A stretch of 39,520 nucleotides of DNA from ZC4RG30 sp046047615 (GCA_046047615.1 JBJOHO010000082.1:1-39520); one strand, 5' to 3'. Positions 16,376-25,155 are shown, counted from the stretch's first letter. A program made the numbers and translations. Notes: generated from the letters alone by a model not told the origin.

Positions 16376-18868
16376 CTACTCCACCGTCCCCAGCCGGGCA
16401 TGTTCGCGCGCCATCACGCGGACCCGCACCGGATCCACGCGCCAGATCTCCCGGGCGTACTCCGCGATGGTCCGGTCCGACGAGAACTGTCCGGAGCGTG
16501 CCGTGTTGAGGATGGACATGCGCGTCCAGCCCTCCACGTCGCGATAGTGTTGCCCGACACGCTCCTGGCAGTCGACGTAGGACTGGAAGTCGGCGCAAAG
16601 CATGTAGGGATCGTGATGGTGGATGCTCTCCAACAGCGGCCGGAATACCTGCATGTCGCTGCCACTGAAGTGGTCCGCGGCGATCAGCCCGAGGGCTGCC
16701 TGCAAGCGCGGGTTGGCGGCAATGCAGTCTCCTGGCCGGTAGCCGGCGGCCTGCGCCGCCTCCACTTCCTCGACCGTAAGTCCGAACAGGAAGAAGTTCT
16801 CGGCACCGACCGCGTCGCGGATCTCCACATTGGCGCCGTCCAAGGTCCCCAGCGTGAGCGCCCCATTCATGGTGAACTTCATGTTGCCGGTGCCGGAGGC
16901 CTCCTTGCCGGCCAGTGATATCTGTTCCGAGATGTCCGCGGCCGGATAGGTGTAGTGGCCCAGGCTCACATTGAAGTTCGGCAGGAAAACGACCTTGATG
17001 CGGCCGCGTACAAGAGGATCGTTGTTGACCACCTGGGCCACCGAATTGATCAACTTGATGATCAATTTGGCAGCGAAGTAGCCCGGCGCAGCCTTGCCTC
17101 CGAAGATGAAGGTGCGCGGCGTCAGGTCAAGGTCAGGGTTCTCCCGAAGCTGGCGGTACAAGTCGATGATCTGCAGCACATTGAGATGCTGCCGCTTGTA
17201 TTCATGCAGGCGCTTGACCTGGACATCGAACAGCGAGTCCGGGTCGGTGAGGATGCCGGTGCGACGCACGATCTGGGTCGCCAGGTCACACTTGTTTTCG
17301 TGCTTGATGGCGTGCCAGCGCTCACGGAAGGCGCCGTCCTCGACCAGCGGCTCCAGGCGGCGCAATTGGTCCAGGTCCCGCAGCCAGCCTTCGCCGATGG
17401 CTTCCGTGATCAAGGCGGAAAGGCGCGGGTTGCTGACGGCCATGAAGCGTCGTGGGGTCACCCCGTTGGTCTTGTTGCTGAACTTCTCAGGCCAGAGGGC
17501 GTGGAAGTCGCGCAGCACGTCACGGCGCAGCAGTTGCGTATGCAAGGCAGCCACGCCATTGATGGCATGGCTGCCCACGCAGGCGAGATGGGCCATGCGC
17601 ACAAACCGCTCACCGTGTTCGTCGATCAGCGAGAGGCGCGCGAGCAGCGCATCGTCTCCAGGATGGCGGCGCCGGACGTCCGCGAGGAATTGGGCGTTGA
17701 TCTCGTAGATGATCTCCAGATGGCGCGGCAGCACGGAGCCAAACAGCGGCAATGGCCAGCGCTCCAAGGCCTCAGGCAACAGGGTGTGGTTGGTGTAGCC
17801 GAAAGTGCGCCGGGTGATCTCCCAGGCCTCGGTCCACTCCAGGCCGCGTCCGTCCACCAGCAGGCGCATGAGTTCGGCCACGGCGATGGCAGGGTGGGTG
17901 TCATTGAGCTGGACGGCGAACTTCTCATGGAAGGCCGTGACCGGCAGCCGCTGCACATGCATGATGCGCAGCATGTCCTGCAGCGAGCAGGACACAAAGA
18001 AGAACTGCTGTTCGAGGCGCAGTCGCTTGCCCTGGATCGTCTCGTCGTTGGGGTAGAGTATCTTGGTGATGTTTTCCGACACCGTCTTGCGGTTCACGGC
18101 GCCGAAGTAGTCGCCATGGTTGAATTTGCCGAGGTCGAAGGCTTCAGGGGCCTCCGCGCGCCACAGGCGCAAGGTGTTCGCGGTGTGGGTGCGGTAGCCG
18201 AGGATGGGCGTGTCGTACGGGATGCCGTTCACCACCTGCGCAGGTATCCAGCGGACCCGCTCCCGGCCGTCGAGGTCCTGGTAGCGCTCTGTATGCCCGC
18301 CCAGCGGGACCTCCACCGTCCATTCCGGTCGCGCCAGCTCCCAGGGGTTGCCATGGCGCAGCCAACGGTCAGTCTTCTCGACCTGCCAGCCGTCCTGGAT
18401 CTCCTGGTGGAAGATGCCGTGCTCGTAACGGATCCCGTAGCCGAGGGACGGCAGGTTCAGGGTCGCCATGGAGTCGATGAAGCAGGCGGCGAGTCGGCCG
18501 AGGCCGCCATTGCCCAGTCCAGGCTCCTCCTCCGCGGCGAGGAGATCGTCAAAGTCGAGTCCCAGCTCCGTGATGGCTTGGCGGGCAGCGTGCATGATCC
18601 CCAGATTCGTGAGGTTGTTGCCCAGATGCGGACCCATCAGGTACTCGGACGACAGATAGGCCACTGTGCGGACGCCGCGGTGCGTGTAGGCGGAGGCGGT
18701 GCTCACCCAACGTTGCAGCAGGCGGTCGCGGACGACATGCGCCAGGGCAAGGTGGTAGTCGTTGCGGGTGGCCAGGGCAGGTATCTTTCCCTGGACGTAG
18801 TGCAGGGCATCGAGGAAAGCCCGCTTCAGGGACTCCTCGCTCAATCCAGTGCGGTCGTCATCGATCAC
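16376..18868 (-). CDS. glgP: Glycogen/maltodextrin phosphorylase
   Basis: The enzyme releases glucose-1-phosphate from alpha-1,4-glucans using pyridoxal phosphate. The 830-residue length is normal for the GT35 family. The PLP-binding lysine is K664 in EASGTGNMKFTMNGALTLG. Other family landmarks are YLSSEYLMG, LGNGGLGRLAACFIDSMATL, and NVSLGHYTYPAADISEQISL. Regulatory N-terminal motifs of animal enzymes are absent. The start is GTG 18868 with GGAG about 8 bases upstream. It stands alone: a hypothetical gene runs the other way upstream, and no other glycogen gene is in the window. GlgP and MalP cannot be told apart without context. Confidence 0.96.
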   Translation of the reverse strand: MIDDDRTGLSEESLKRAFLDALHYVQGKIPALATRNDYHLALAHVVRDRLLQRWVSTASAYTHRGVRTVAYLSSEYLMGPHLGNNLTNLGIMHAARQAITELGLDFDDLLAAEEEPGLGNGGLGRLAACFIDSMATLNLPSLGYGIRYEHGIFHQEIQDGWQVEKTDRWLRHGNPWELARPEWTVEVPLGGHTERYQDLDGRERVRWIPAQVVNGIPYDTPILGYRTHTANTLRLWRAEAPEAFDLGKFNHGDYFGAVNRKTVSENITKILYPNDETIQGKRLRLEQQFFFVSCSLQDMLRIMHVQRLPVTAFHEKFAVQLNDTHPAIAVAELMRLLVDGRGLEWTEAWEITRRTFGYTNHTLLPEALERWPLPLFGSVLPRHLEIIYEINAQFLADVRRRHPGDDALLARLSLIDEHGERFVRMAHLACVGSHAINGVAALHTQLLRRDVLRDFHALWPEKFSNKTNGVTPRRFMAVSNPRLSALITEAIGEGWLRDLDQLRRLEPLVEDGAFRERWHAIKHENKCDLATQIVRRTGILTDPDSLFDVQVKRLHEYKRQHLNVLQIIDLYRQLRENPDLDLTPRTFIFGGKAAPGYFAAKLIIKLINSVAQVVNNDPLVRGRIKVVFLPNFNVSLGHYTYPAADISEQISLAGKEASGTGNMKFTMNGALTLGTLDGANVEIRDAVGAENFFLFGLTVEEVEAAQAAGYRPGDCIAANPRLQAALGLIAADHFSGSDMQVFRPLLESIHHHDPYMLCADFQSYVDCQERVGQHYRDVEGWTRMSILNTARSGQFSSDRTIAEYAREIWRVDPVRVRVMAREHARLGTVE

Positions 18869-18976
18869 GCGATTTCTCCGTCAGTCCTTCCCAGCGCAAG
18901 CAACAATCGTACCGCAAACGATTTCATGGCAAGCGCGCGCCCCCGGGGCTGTGATGCCGGCCCGTTGCCGGGGCGG

Positions 18977-20755
18977 ATGCGACGGTACTGCACTACGCTG
19001 GTGCGGGTTGTGCTCCACGCGATTGCCTTGTCGTGCGTCCCGGCCATCGCTGCTGCGGCGAATCTCGTGGTCTGCCAGCCCGGAACCCAGGTCGAGGGAG
19101 GCACCTTGCTGGCAAGCCGGGGCACGCCGGAGGGCGAGGCAGTGCGTCTCTGGGCTGTCGAATCGCTGGATCTCGTGCCGTCGGACTGTCCGGAGACACT
19201 CGGCGGGCTGCCCGACGGCGGGGGCATCCAGGCCCGGTTCCTGGCACCGGATGATCCTGTGGAGCTACGCGAGGGATTTGCACTGCTGCGCAAGCCGGGG
19301 CCTCTGGCGGGTCCGCATGGGGAGATCGTGCCTCGCGACGACTTGCCGGATCCGGGCCGGGCTACGCACATGGATCCCTCGGTACAACTGGGAATGCCCT
19401 TGCGTGCGTTCGGCGTAGAAGACAGGGTGCAGGTGAGCGGCCATGCCGAGGGCATCCGCATCCGGTGTGCAGCAGGCCGACGTCCCGCAGGCGCAGTCCT
19501 GAAGGTGGGGCCTCTGCGCCTGCCTGTCGGGCAGCGCCTGCGCATGCGCCTGTCCTACACGACCGACAAGGAGTTCGACGTCCTCGTATCCGATCCTGCG
19601 CGTTCCCGGGCCGGCGATCCGCTGCCGTGGTTGCAGCTTGAGCCAGGCAGCCGCCAGATGATGGCGGAGTTTCCCCTCGGCGGATTGGAGCGCGGCAGTC
19701 TCCAGGACGTGACCTTCAGTTGCCCCTCCAGGGCAGTGCAGCTGGCGATCAAGGATCTTCGCATCGAGCCCATCGCGCGGCCGAGGGCAGCGCCGGCGCG
19801 GTCACTGTGGCTGTGGGACAGCGACCGCTGGCGTCAGGAGGGGGCTGCCGTCGTGGCAGAGGCTGTTGCAGCAGGCGCCGACACTTTGTTCGTCAGTGTT
19901 CCGGTAGATCTGGCGCAGGAAGCGGTCGAGTCGCCCCGCGCGCTGGCCGCCTTCGTCCGCTTGGCCGGACAATCCCGTGTTGCGGTGTTTGCAGTGACGG
20001 GCGATCCACGCGCGGTGCTGGAAAAGGAGCGGAGATGGTTTGCGGCCCGGGCCCGCGCCTATGGTCGCTACAACGCCTCCGTGGCGCCGCAGGAGCGTCT
20101 CGCGGGCCTGCAACTGGACATCGAGCCGTGGATTGGCACCAGTTACGGCGTCGATCCGCAGCGCTGGAACCAGGCCTACCTGCAGACGGTCAGCGAGGTC
20201 AAGGCGGCCAGCCACCTGCCTCTGGATCTGGCCGTGCCTTTCTGGTGGGACAAGGCACGCGTTTCACCGGCGACGACCTTGCTCGATGCGCTGGCGCCGC
20301 TGGTCGACAGCCTCACCGTCATGAACTACCGCACGCGCGAGCCGCTCATCCTGGGCAGCGCCCAACCCTTCCTGGACTGGTCGCTGCGTCATGGACGGCG
20401 TGTGCGCATTGCACTGGAAGCAGGCCCGATCGACGACGCCGTGTTGTGGCACCTGAGACCTGCCCAGCGCGGTGAGGTGGCCATCGTCCAGTTGGCCGGA
20501 CATGCCATCATGCTGTCCCTGGCCCAGGCGACGCGGATTGCCGGAGCCGTCATGTATCGAGCGTCCCACTCGACGCCCTTCAGCGGTGAGCGGACCACTT
20601 TCCGCGGCCGCGAAGCCCAGTTGATCGAATTGGTCCGGGGCCTGGAACGTGGGTGGAGCGCATGGCCGGGTTTCGCGGGGATCGCGCTGCACGGATACCG
20701 GCCGCGCCAGGATGCCGCCATCCACCCGGAGGCGTTGCTGCATCTTTCCCGATGA
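18977..20755 (+). CDS. Secreted protein with a TIM-barrel, glycosidase-like domain, family unknown
   Basis: I do not recognise the family. The 592-residue product starts with a plausible signal peptide (MRRYCTTLVRVVLHAIALSC, then VPAIAAA). A beta-rich N-terminal part (about 30-275) precedes a C-terminal part that reads like an alpha/beta barrel. The barrel features are LWLWDSDRWR, ADTLFVSVPVD, LAGLQLDIEPW, LDLAVPFWWD and SLTVMNYRTREP. The acidic LQLDIEPW strand end and the later MNY strand recall GH18-like and related TIM-barrel glycosidases, which is the basis for suggesting a glycan or peptide substrate. ATG 18977 is chosen for its signal peptide; ATG 18926 in frame is an alternative. It runs divergently from glgP, with which any link is speculative. 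Confidence 0.65.
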   Translation: MRRYCTTLVRVVLHAIALSCVPAIAAAANLVVCQPGTQVEGGTLLASRGTPEGEAVRLWAVESLDLVPSDCPETLGGLPDGGGIQARFLAPDDPVELREGFALLRKPGPLAGPHGEIVPRDDLPDPGRATHMDPSVQLGMPLRAFGVEDRVQVSGHAEGIRIRCAAGRRPAGAVLKVGPLRLPVGQRLRMRLSYTTDKEFDVLVSDPARSRAGDPLPWLQLEPGSRQMMAEFPLGGLERGSLQDVTFSCPSRAVQLAIKDLRIEPIARPRAAPARSLWLWDSDRWRQEGAAVVAEAVAAGADTLFVSVPVDLAQEAVESPRALAAFVRLAGQSRVAVFAVTGDPRAVLEKERRWFAARARAYGRYNASVAPQERLAGLQLDIEPWIGTSYGVDPQRWNQAYLQTVSEVKAASHLPLDLAVPFWWDKARVSPATTLLDALAPLVDSLTVMNYRTREPLILGSAQPFLDWSLRHGRRVRIALEAGPIDDAVLWHLRPAQRGEVAIVQLAGHAIMLSLAQATRIAGAVMYRASHSTPFSGERTTFRGREAQLIELVRGLERGWSAWPGFAGIALHGYRPRQDAAIHPEALLHLSR

Positions 20756-20759
20756 ACCT

Positions 20760-21173
20760 GTGCCAAGGATTGCACCGCTGCCACCAGAGCAGCTCACCGA
20801 CGCCGATCGCACCGTACTGGCGCGCATTCCGGGCGAAGGGTTGAAGGGCGAAGGCTTCCCCCGCAATGTGCTTGGCGTGCTGTTGCAGGATCCGCCGGTG
20901 CTGGCTCCGTTCCTCGACTACTGGGTCACGTCCAAGCACGCCTTGTCCTTCAGCGTCCGCGAGCGGGCCCTGTTGCTTGCCACCGACGCCATGGTCGACC
21001 AGCGTTGCCTGCCGCCGGCGCTGTGGCGGGATGTGCAGCCGGTGCTCGGGGATCGCGGCATCGTCGACCTGATCTTCCTGGTCTCCCAATACGTGCTTTT
21101 CGCGCTGGCCAACGTCTGTGCCCAGGTACAGCTCGAACCTGCCGTTGCGGGCCTGCCGGGCCTCGATGCCTGA
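20760..21173 (+). CDS. CMD/AhpD-like protein lacking the central catalytic segment
   Basis: The 137-residue product shows the N-terminal part of carboxymuconolactone decarboxylase-like proteins (PRIAPLPPEQL, FPRNVLGVLLQDPPVLAPFL). It also shows their C-terminal helix (IVDLIFLVSQYVLFALANVC, then AQVQLEP). The part between, normally about 50 residues with the Cys/His/Glu active site, is missing: SFSVRE runs straight into RALLLATDAM. It is therefore either a naturally shortened non-catalytic relative or the product of an in-frame deletion. The start is uncertain; GTG 20760, four bases after the previous stop, gives the conserved N-terminus without extra residues. ATG 20712 is an alternative. Confidence 0.6.
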   Translation: MPRIAPLPPEQLTDADRTVLARIPGEGLKGEGFPRNVLGVLLQDPPVLAPFLDYWVTSKHALSFSVRERALLLATDAMVDQRCLPPALWRDVQPVLGDRGIVDLIFLVSQYVLFALANVCAQVQLEPAVAGLPGLDA

Positions 21174-21244
21174 GGCCTTGCCGCGCCAACATTGCGGTGC
21201 GTCCCGACTGCTGGAACAATGGCCGCCAGTCCAGGGAGGGTCGA

Positions 21245-23620
21245 ATGGCACGGCGTAATGCATTGAGCGCGTGGCTTGCCGCCGCGGCGCTGGCCTTGGT
21301 CGGCTGCTCGGGCACCGACGACCTGGTCATACACTCTGCCGAAGATGCCACCGAAGCCCGCCTGGGCGCGATGGTCGGAAGCACCGGCGAGAGCTACCTG
21401 GAGCAGGGCTTCCCCAAGGCCCGGCGGCAAAGTTTCGACGATGTGCTCGATTCGGTGGCCGCACTCAAGGCAGGCCAGCTCGATGCCGTGATCACCGCGC
21501 TGCCCACTGCGCTGCAGATCGTCAAGCACAATCCTGACCTGTACGTGCTCCAGGAGCGCCTGACGAACGAGGACACCGCCATCGCGATGCGCAAGGGCAA
21601 CGAGGCGCTGCTGGCCAGGGTCAACGACGTGATCAACACGCTGGAGGCCGACGGCACCCTCGCCGACATGGCGCGTCGCTGGTACAAGACCGACCTTTCG
21701 CCCTACCAGGAACCGGATGTCCCCCAGGGAGAGGCTGGCCCTGTCTTGCGTATCGGTGTCGCAGCCACCCGCGAGCCGGTCAGCTTCATCGATGCTGACG
21801 GGCGGGTCAGCGGCCACGAGGGCGAGTTGGCGCGTCGCATCGGCCAAGCCATTGGCCGGCCCGTCGAGTTCTCGAACATGAAGTTCGGGGCGCTGATCCC
21901 GGCGCTGCAGTCCGGCAAGATCGACATGATCGTCACCGGCATGTCGTCCACGCCGGAACGCGCGAAGTTTGTCGATTTCACACGTTCGTATTACGCCAAC
22001 GCCCAGGTTTTCATCATCCGTCGCGATGCCTCGCACCCTGACCTGCCGCCGCCCGTGCTGACAGGCCCGGGAGGGGCTCAGGGCAACGCATCTGCGGCAG
22101 CGGCGGTCACCGGGACTGCAGGGTTCCGCCAGGCCGACGACGTCAAGGAGATGCGCGTCGGCGTGCTGCTCGGATCCGCGCATGAGTCCTTCGTCACGCG
22201 CGATTGGCCGGGTGCGCAGGTGCTCACTTACCAGACGACACCGGACGTGGTGCTGGCCGTGCGCACCGGCAAGGTGGATGCCGGCATCTCTGACACCGAT
22301 CCGCTCAGGACGGTGCTGGATGAGTCGCCGGAGCTGGCGATGTTCGGCGAGCCCGTGCTGCGTTTCGACCTGGGCGTAGGCTTCAGCAAGCAGTCGGCCG
22401 CGCTGCGTTCGCGCTTCAACGACTTCCTGCGCAAGCTCGAGGCCGACGGCACGCTTCCGGACATGCGCCGGCGCTGGATCGAGGGGCGTGGCCGCACCAT
22501 GCCGGAACTTGGACCGGCTCCCGGCGGCGACGTATTGGTCGTGGGTACGGCCGCGGAAGGCCTGCCATTCGAAGCCATCGTCGACAACCAGTTGGTGGGC
22601 TTCGACATCGAAATGATGGAGCGCTTCGGACGCGAGATCGGCCGTCCCGTGCGCTTTGACAACCTCGTCTTCGGCAGCCTGGTCGCCGGCGTGGCCTCGG
22701 GCAAGGTGGACGCCATCGCCGCCTCCATCTTCGTGACCGAGGAGCGCAAGAAGCTCATCGATTTCTCGGATGCCTACTACCAGGCCACCTCCAGCGTCTT
22801 CGCTCTGCGCAGCGCCGTGGCGCCGGACGCCGCGTCGCCCGTGCCCGCTGCGAAGGGCGGTGCGCCGCTGCAGGCAGAGGGGGCTGCGGCAGGCGCTGCA
22901 GGAAGGGGCACGGACCAAGGCTTCCTCGCATCCGTGTCGCGCAGCTTCCAGGCCAACATCCTGGCCGAGCAGCGTTACCTGCTGATCTGGGACGGCCTGA
23001 AGGTCACCGTGCTGCTGTCCATCCTGTCCACGATCTTCGGCACGCTGCTGGGTGCGCTGGTCTGCTACATGCGCATGAGCACTGTGCGGCTGCTGAATGT
23101 GCCGGCCAAGGTCTACATTTCGGTGCTGCGGGGCACGCCCGTGCTGGTGCTCCTGATGATGATCTTCTATGTCGTGTTCGCGTCCATCGACATCAATCCC
23201 ATCATGGTGGCCGTGTTCGCCTTCGGCCTGAACTTCGCGGCCTATGCAGCGGAGATCTTCCGCAGCGGCATCGAGGGCATCGACAAGGGCCAGACCGAAG
23301 CCGGCATCGCGATGGGTTTCACGCGCGTGCAGACCTTCCTGCATGTGGTGCTGCCGCAGACCCTGCAGCGCATCCTGCCGGTCTACAAGGGCGAGTTCAT
23401 CTCGATGGTGAAGATGACTTCCATCGTCGGCTACATCGCCGTGCAGGACCTCACCAAGGCCAGTGACATCATCCGCAGCCGGACCTTCGACGCCTTCTTC
23501 CCGCTGGTGATGGTGGCCATCCTCTACTTCCTGATCTCCTGGATCCTGCTGCAGGCGCTCGAGCACCTTGAGCGGCGGATGGATCCCAAGGCGCGGCGTG
23601 CGCGGGCGGTGCGGTCATGA
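21245..23620 (+). CDS. Polar amino acid ABC transporter: fused tandem substrate-binding lobes and permease
   Basis: This 791-residue lipoprotein-type fusion has a lipobox at ALVGC21. Four lobe-sized segments of family-3 solute-binding proteins follow. These are lobe 2 (about 35-147), lobe 1 (167-260, GVAATREPVSFIDADG), lobe 2 (299-411, RVGVLLGSAHESF) and lobe 1 (429-523, GFDIEMMERFGREIG). Two Ala/Gly/Pro-rich linkers (262-298, 524-560) are present. Residues 575-775 are a GlnP/HisM-type permease with EAA loop EAGIAMGFTRVQTFLHVVLP. The binding domains should face the periplasm beside the channel. GGGAGGG precedes the ATG. The stop overlaps the ATPase start, so both form one transporter. Glutamine or a similar polar amino acid is likely, but the substrate is not proven. 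Confidence 0.88.
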   Translation: MARRNALSAWLAAAALALVGCSGTDDLVIHSAEDATEARLGAMVGSTGESYLEQGFPKARRQSFDDVLDSVAALKAGQLDAVITALPTALQIVKHNPDLYVLQERLTNEDTAIAMRKGNEALLARVNDVINTLEADGTLADMARRWYKTDLSPYQEPDVPQGEAGPVLRIGVAATREPVSFIDADGRVSGHEGELARRIGQAIGRPVEFSNMKFGALIPALQSGKIDMIVTGMSSTPERAKFVDFTRSYYANAQVFIIRRDASHPDLPPPVLTGPGGAQGNASAAAAVTGTAGFRQADDVKEMRVGVLLGSAHESFVTRDWPGAQVLTYQTTPDVVLAVRTGKVDAGISDTDPLRTVLDESPELAMFGEPVLRFDLGVGFSKQSAALRSRFNDFLRKLEADGTLPDMRRRWIEGRGRTMPELGPAPGGDVLVVGTAAEGLPFEAIVDNQLVGFDIEMMERFGREIGRPVRFDNLVFGSLVAGVASGKVDAIAASIFVTEERKKLIDFSDAYYQATSSVFALRSAVAPDAASPVPAAKGGAPLQAEGAAAGAAGRGTDQGFLASVSRSFQANILAEQRYLLIWDGLKVTVLLSILSTIFGTLLGALVCYMRMSTVRLLNVPAKVYISVLRGTPVLVLLMMIFYVVFASIDINPIMVAVFAFGLNFAAYAAEIFRSGIEGIDKGQTEAGIAMGFTRVQTFLHVVLPQTLQRILPVYKGEFISMVKMTSIVGYIAVQDLTKASDIIRSRTFDAFFPLVMVAILYFLISWILLQALEHLERRMDPKARRARAVRS

Positions 23621-24708
23621 TCAAGGTCGAACATCTGTCCAAGCACTATGGCGCCGTGGCCGTGCTCAAGGACATCAACGCCGAGATCCGCAAGGGCGAG
23701 GTGGTCTCGATCATCGGTCCTTCCGGCACGGGCAAGAGCACCTTCCTGCGCTGCCTGAACCTGCTTGAGCAGCCGACGGGTGGGCACATCAGCATCGATG
23801 GCCTCGACCTCCTGGCGCCGGGTGCCAACGTGCCGGCCCTGCGGCAGCGCATGAACATGGTGTTCCAGCAGTTCAACCTCTTCGCGCACCTGTCCGTACT
23901 GGAGAATCTGACTCTCGGGCCCATCCGCCTGAAGGGCCTTTCGCAGCCCGAGGCCGAGGCCAAGGCGCGTTCCTTGCTGGCCTTGGTCGGCCTCGCCGAG
24001 AAGGCGCACCACTTCCCGGATGAACTCTCGGGTGGCCAGAAGCAGCGCGTGGCCATCGCGCGCTGCCTCGCCATGGAGCCGGAAATCATCCTGTTCGATG
24101 AACCCACGTCGGCCCTGGACCCGACGATGGTCAGCGAAGTGCTGGCGGTCATCCGCAAGCTGGCCCGTGAAGGCATGACGATGGCCATCGTCACGCACGA
24201 GATGGATTTCGCCCGCGACGTCTCCAACCGCGTCTTCTACATGGACGAGGGTCTGATCTACGAGGAAGGGCCGCCGGAGCAGATCTTCGCGAACCCCCAG
24301 CGCGAGAAGACCCGTGCGTTCATCCAGCGCATCCGCGGCTTCCGCCGCTCCATCGTGTCACCGGACTACGACCTCTACGCCCTGCATGCGGAAATCGAGG
24401 CGTTCTGCGACAAGCAGTTCCTGTCGCGCAAGGCGCGGCACGACCTGCTGCTGATCACGGAGGAAGTGCTGCAGTTGCAGAAGTCGCGCCTCGCGGAGGC
24501 GCCGGTGGAGCTCGCCATCGAACTGTCCGAAAAGACCGGGCAACTGCAGCTGCTGTTCCAGACAGCTGCAGGGCATGCCAACCCGCTGGACATCGACGTC
24601 GGCGATGAGGGCCTGGCAGCGACCCTGGTCCAGGGGCTCGCCCTGGGAGTCGAGTTCAGTCAGGAACCGGAACGCGCACTGTTGCGCCTCACGCTGCGCC
24701 GCGACTGA
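23617..24708 (+). CDS. Polar amino acid ABC transporter ATPase with a GHKL-like C-terminal domain
   Basis: Residues 1-245 are a GlnQ/HisP-type ATPase: Walker A GPSGTGKST (34-42), Q-loop FQQFNLF, signature LSGGQKQR, Walker B IILFDEPTSALDPT, switch VTHEMDFARDVS. The usual family length is about 240, but this protein has 363 residues. The extra 116 residues (248-363) resemble a small GHKL/HATPase_c_2 fold of the RsbW kind. They include LSRKARHDLLLITEEVLQL, VELAIELSEKTGQLQLLF, ANPLDIDVGDEGLAATLV and ALLRLTLRRD. The position of the ATP-binding Asn after EEVL is Gln/Leu, so ATP binding may be lost. The ATG overlaps the permease fusion stop by four bases. Family identity of the tail is inferred by eye. 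Confidence 0.9.
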   Translation: MIKVEHLSKHYGAVAVLKDINAEIRKGEVVSIIGPSGTGKSTFLRCLNLLEQPTGGHISIDGLDLLAPGANVPALRQRMNMVFQQFNLFAHLSVLENLTLGPIRLKGLSQPEAEAKARSLLALVGLAEKAHHFPDELSGGQKQRVAIARCLAMEPEIILFDEPTSALDPTMVSEVLAVIRKLAREGMTMAIVTHEMDFARDVSNRVFYMDEGLIYEEGPPEQIFANPQREKTRAFIQRIRGFRRSIVSPDYDLYALHAEIEAFCDKQFLSRKARHDLLLITEEVLQLQKSRLAEAPVELAIELSEKTGQLQLLFQTAAGHANPLDIDVGDEGLAATLVQGLALGVEFSQEPERALLRLTLRRD

Positions 24709-24727
24709 GGCCTTGGGGCCTCAGTCG
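24702..24727. terminator. Bidirectional hairpin containing both stop codons
   Basis: An 11-bp perfect stem (CGACTGAGGCC/GGCCTCAGTCG) with loop TTGG lies exactly between the convergent ABC ATPase and zinc-ribbon genes. The TGA of one gene and the TCA of the other are inside the stem. No U-tract follows on either side, so it may work as a transcript-end stabiliser or weak terminator. Confidence 0.55.
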
Positions 24728-25074
24728 AAAAGGTCCTCCAGGAAGGATTTCTTGCGCTTGCCGTAGTAGTGCTGTTGCGGGTGCCCGTGATGGCCCCGGT
24801 AATCCGGGTTGCCGTAGGCCGGCGGTGCGCCATAGGGCGGGGCTGAGCCATAGGCCGGCGGGGGCACGGAGGCCGGGGCCTGGGGCGCAGGTCGTGCCTC
24901 AGCCGGCCCTGACAACTCACGACTCGCGCGCTCGATGATCTTGTCCAGTTCCCCGCGGTCCAGCCAGACGCCACGGCACTGGGGGCAATAATCGATCTCG
25001 ACACCTTGCCGCTCGCTCATGACCAAGGCAACACGGCAATTGGGGCAGGCCATGGCATTGGCTGGCTGGTTCAT
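24721..25074 (-). CDS. TFIIB-type zinc-ribbon protein
   Basis: The 117-residue cytoplasmic protein has an N-terminal zinc ribbon with C10-x2-C13 and C30-x2-C33. The family signature CPQCRGVWLDRGELDKIIER spans 30-49. After this the chain is Pro/Ala/Tyr/Gly-rich (about 60-98), with histidines, and ends in a basic-acidic tail KRKKSFLEDLFD. Function of this family is unknown. The ATG at 25074 has AGGAG eight bases upstream; the open frame upstream of it is not coding. It is transcribed divergently from the FAD oxidoreductase gene. Confidence 0.85.
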   Translation of the reverse strand: MNQPANAMACPNCRVALVMSERQGVEIDYCPQCRGVWLDRGELDKIIERASRELSGPAEARPAPQAPASVPPPAYGSAPPYGAPPAYGNPDYRGHHGHPQQHYYGKRKKSFLEDLFD

Positions 25075-25155
25075 CGTCTGACTCCTCGAAGGTGTATCAC
25101 TGAAGACCGCCGGCACCGGCTGCGGTTCCCGCGCGAGCTTGCGCGGAGTGCATCG

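Noticed and set aside
16955..18976. Very long plus-strand open frame running antisense through glgP into the hypothetical secreted gene
   Set aside because: The minus strand clearly encodes glycogen phosphorylase with its PLP site. The antisense part is a high-GC shadow, and the real plus-strand gene begins with the signal peptide at 18977.
20918..23566. 882-codon minus-strand open frame antisense to the amino acid transporter
   Set aside because: It is His/Gln/Arg-rich nonsense composition with no motif, while the plus strand has lipobox, binding-lobe and permease motifs and a good ribosome site.
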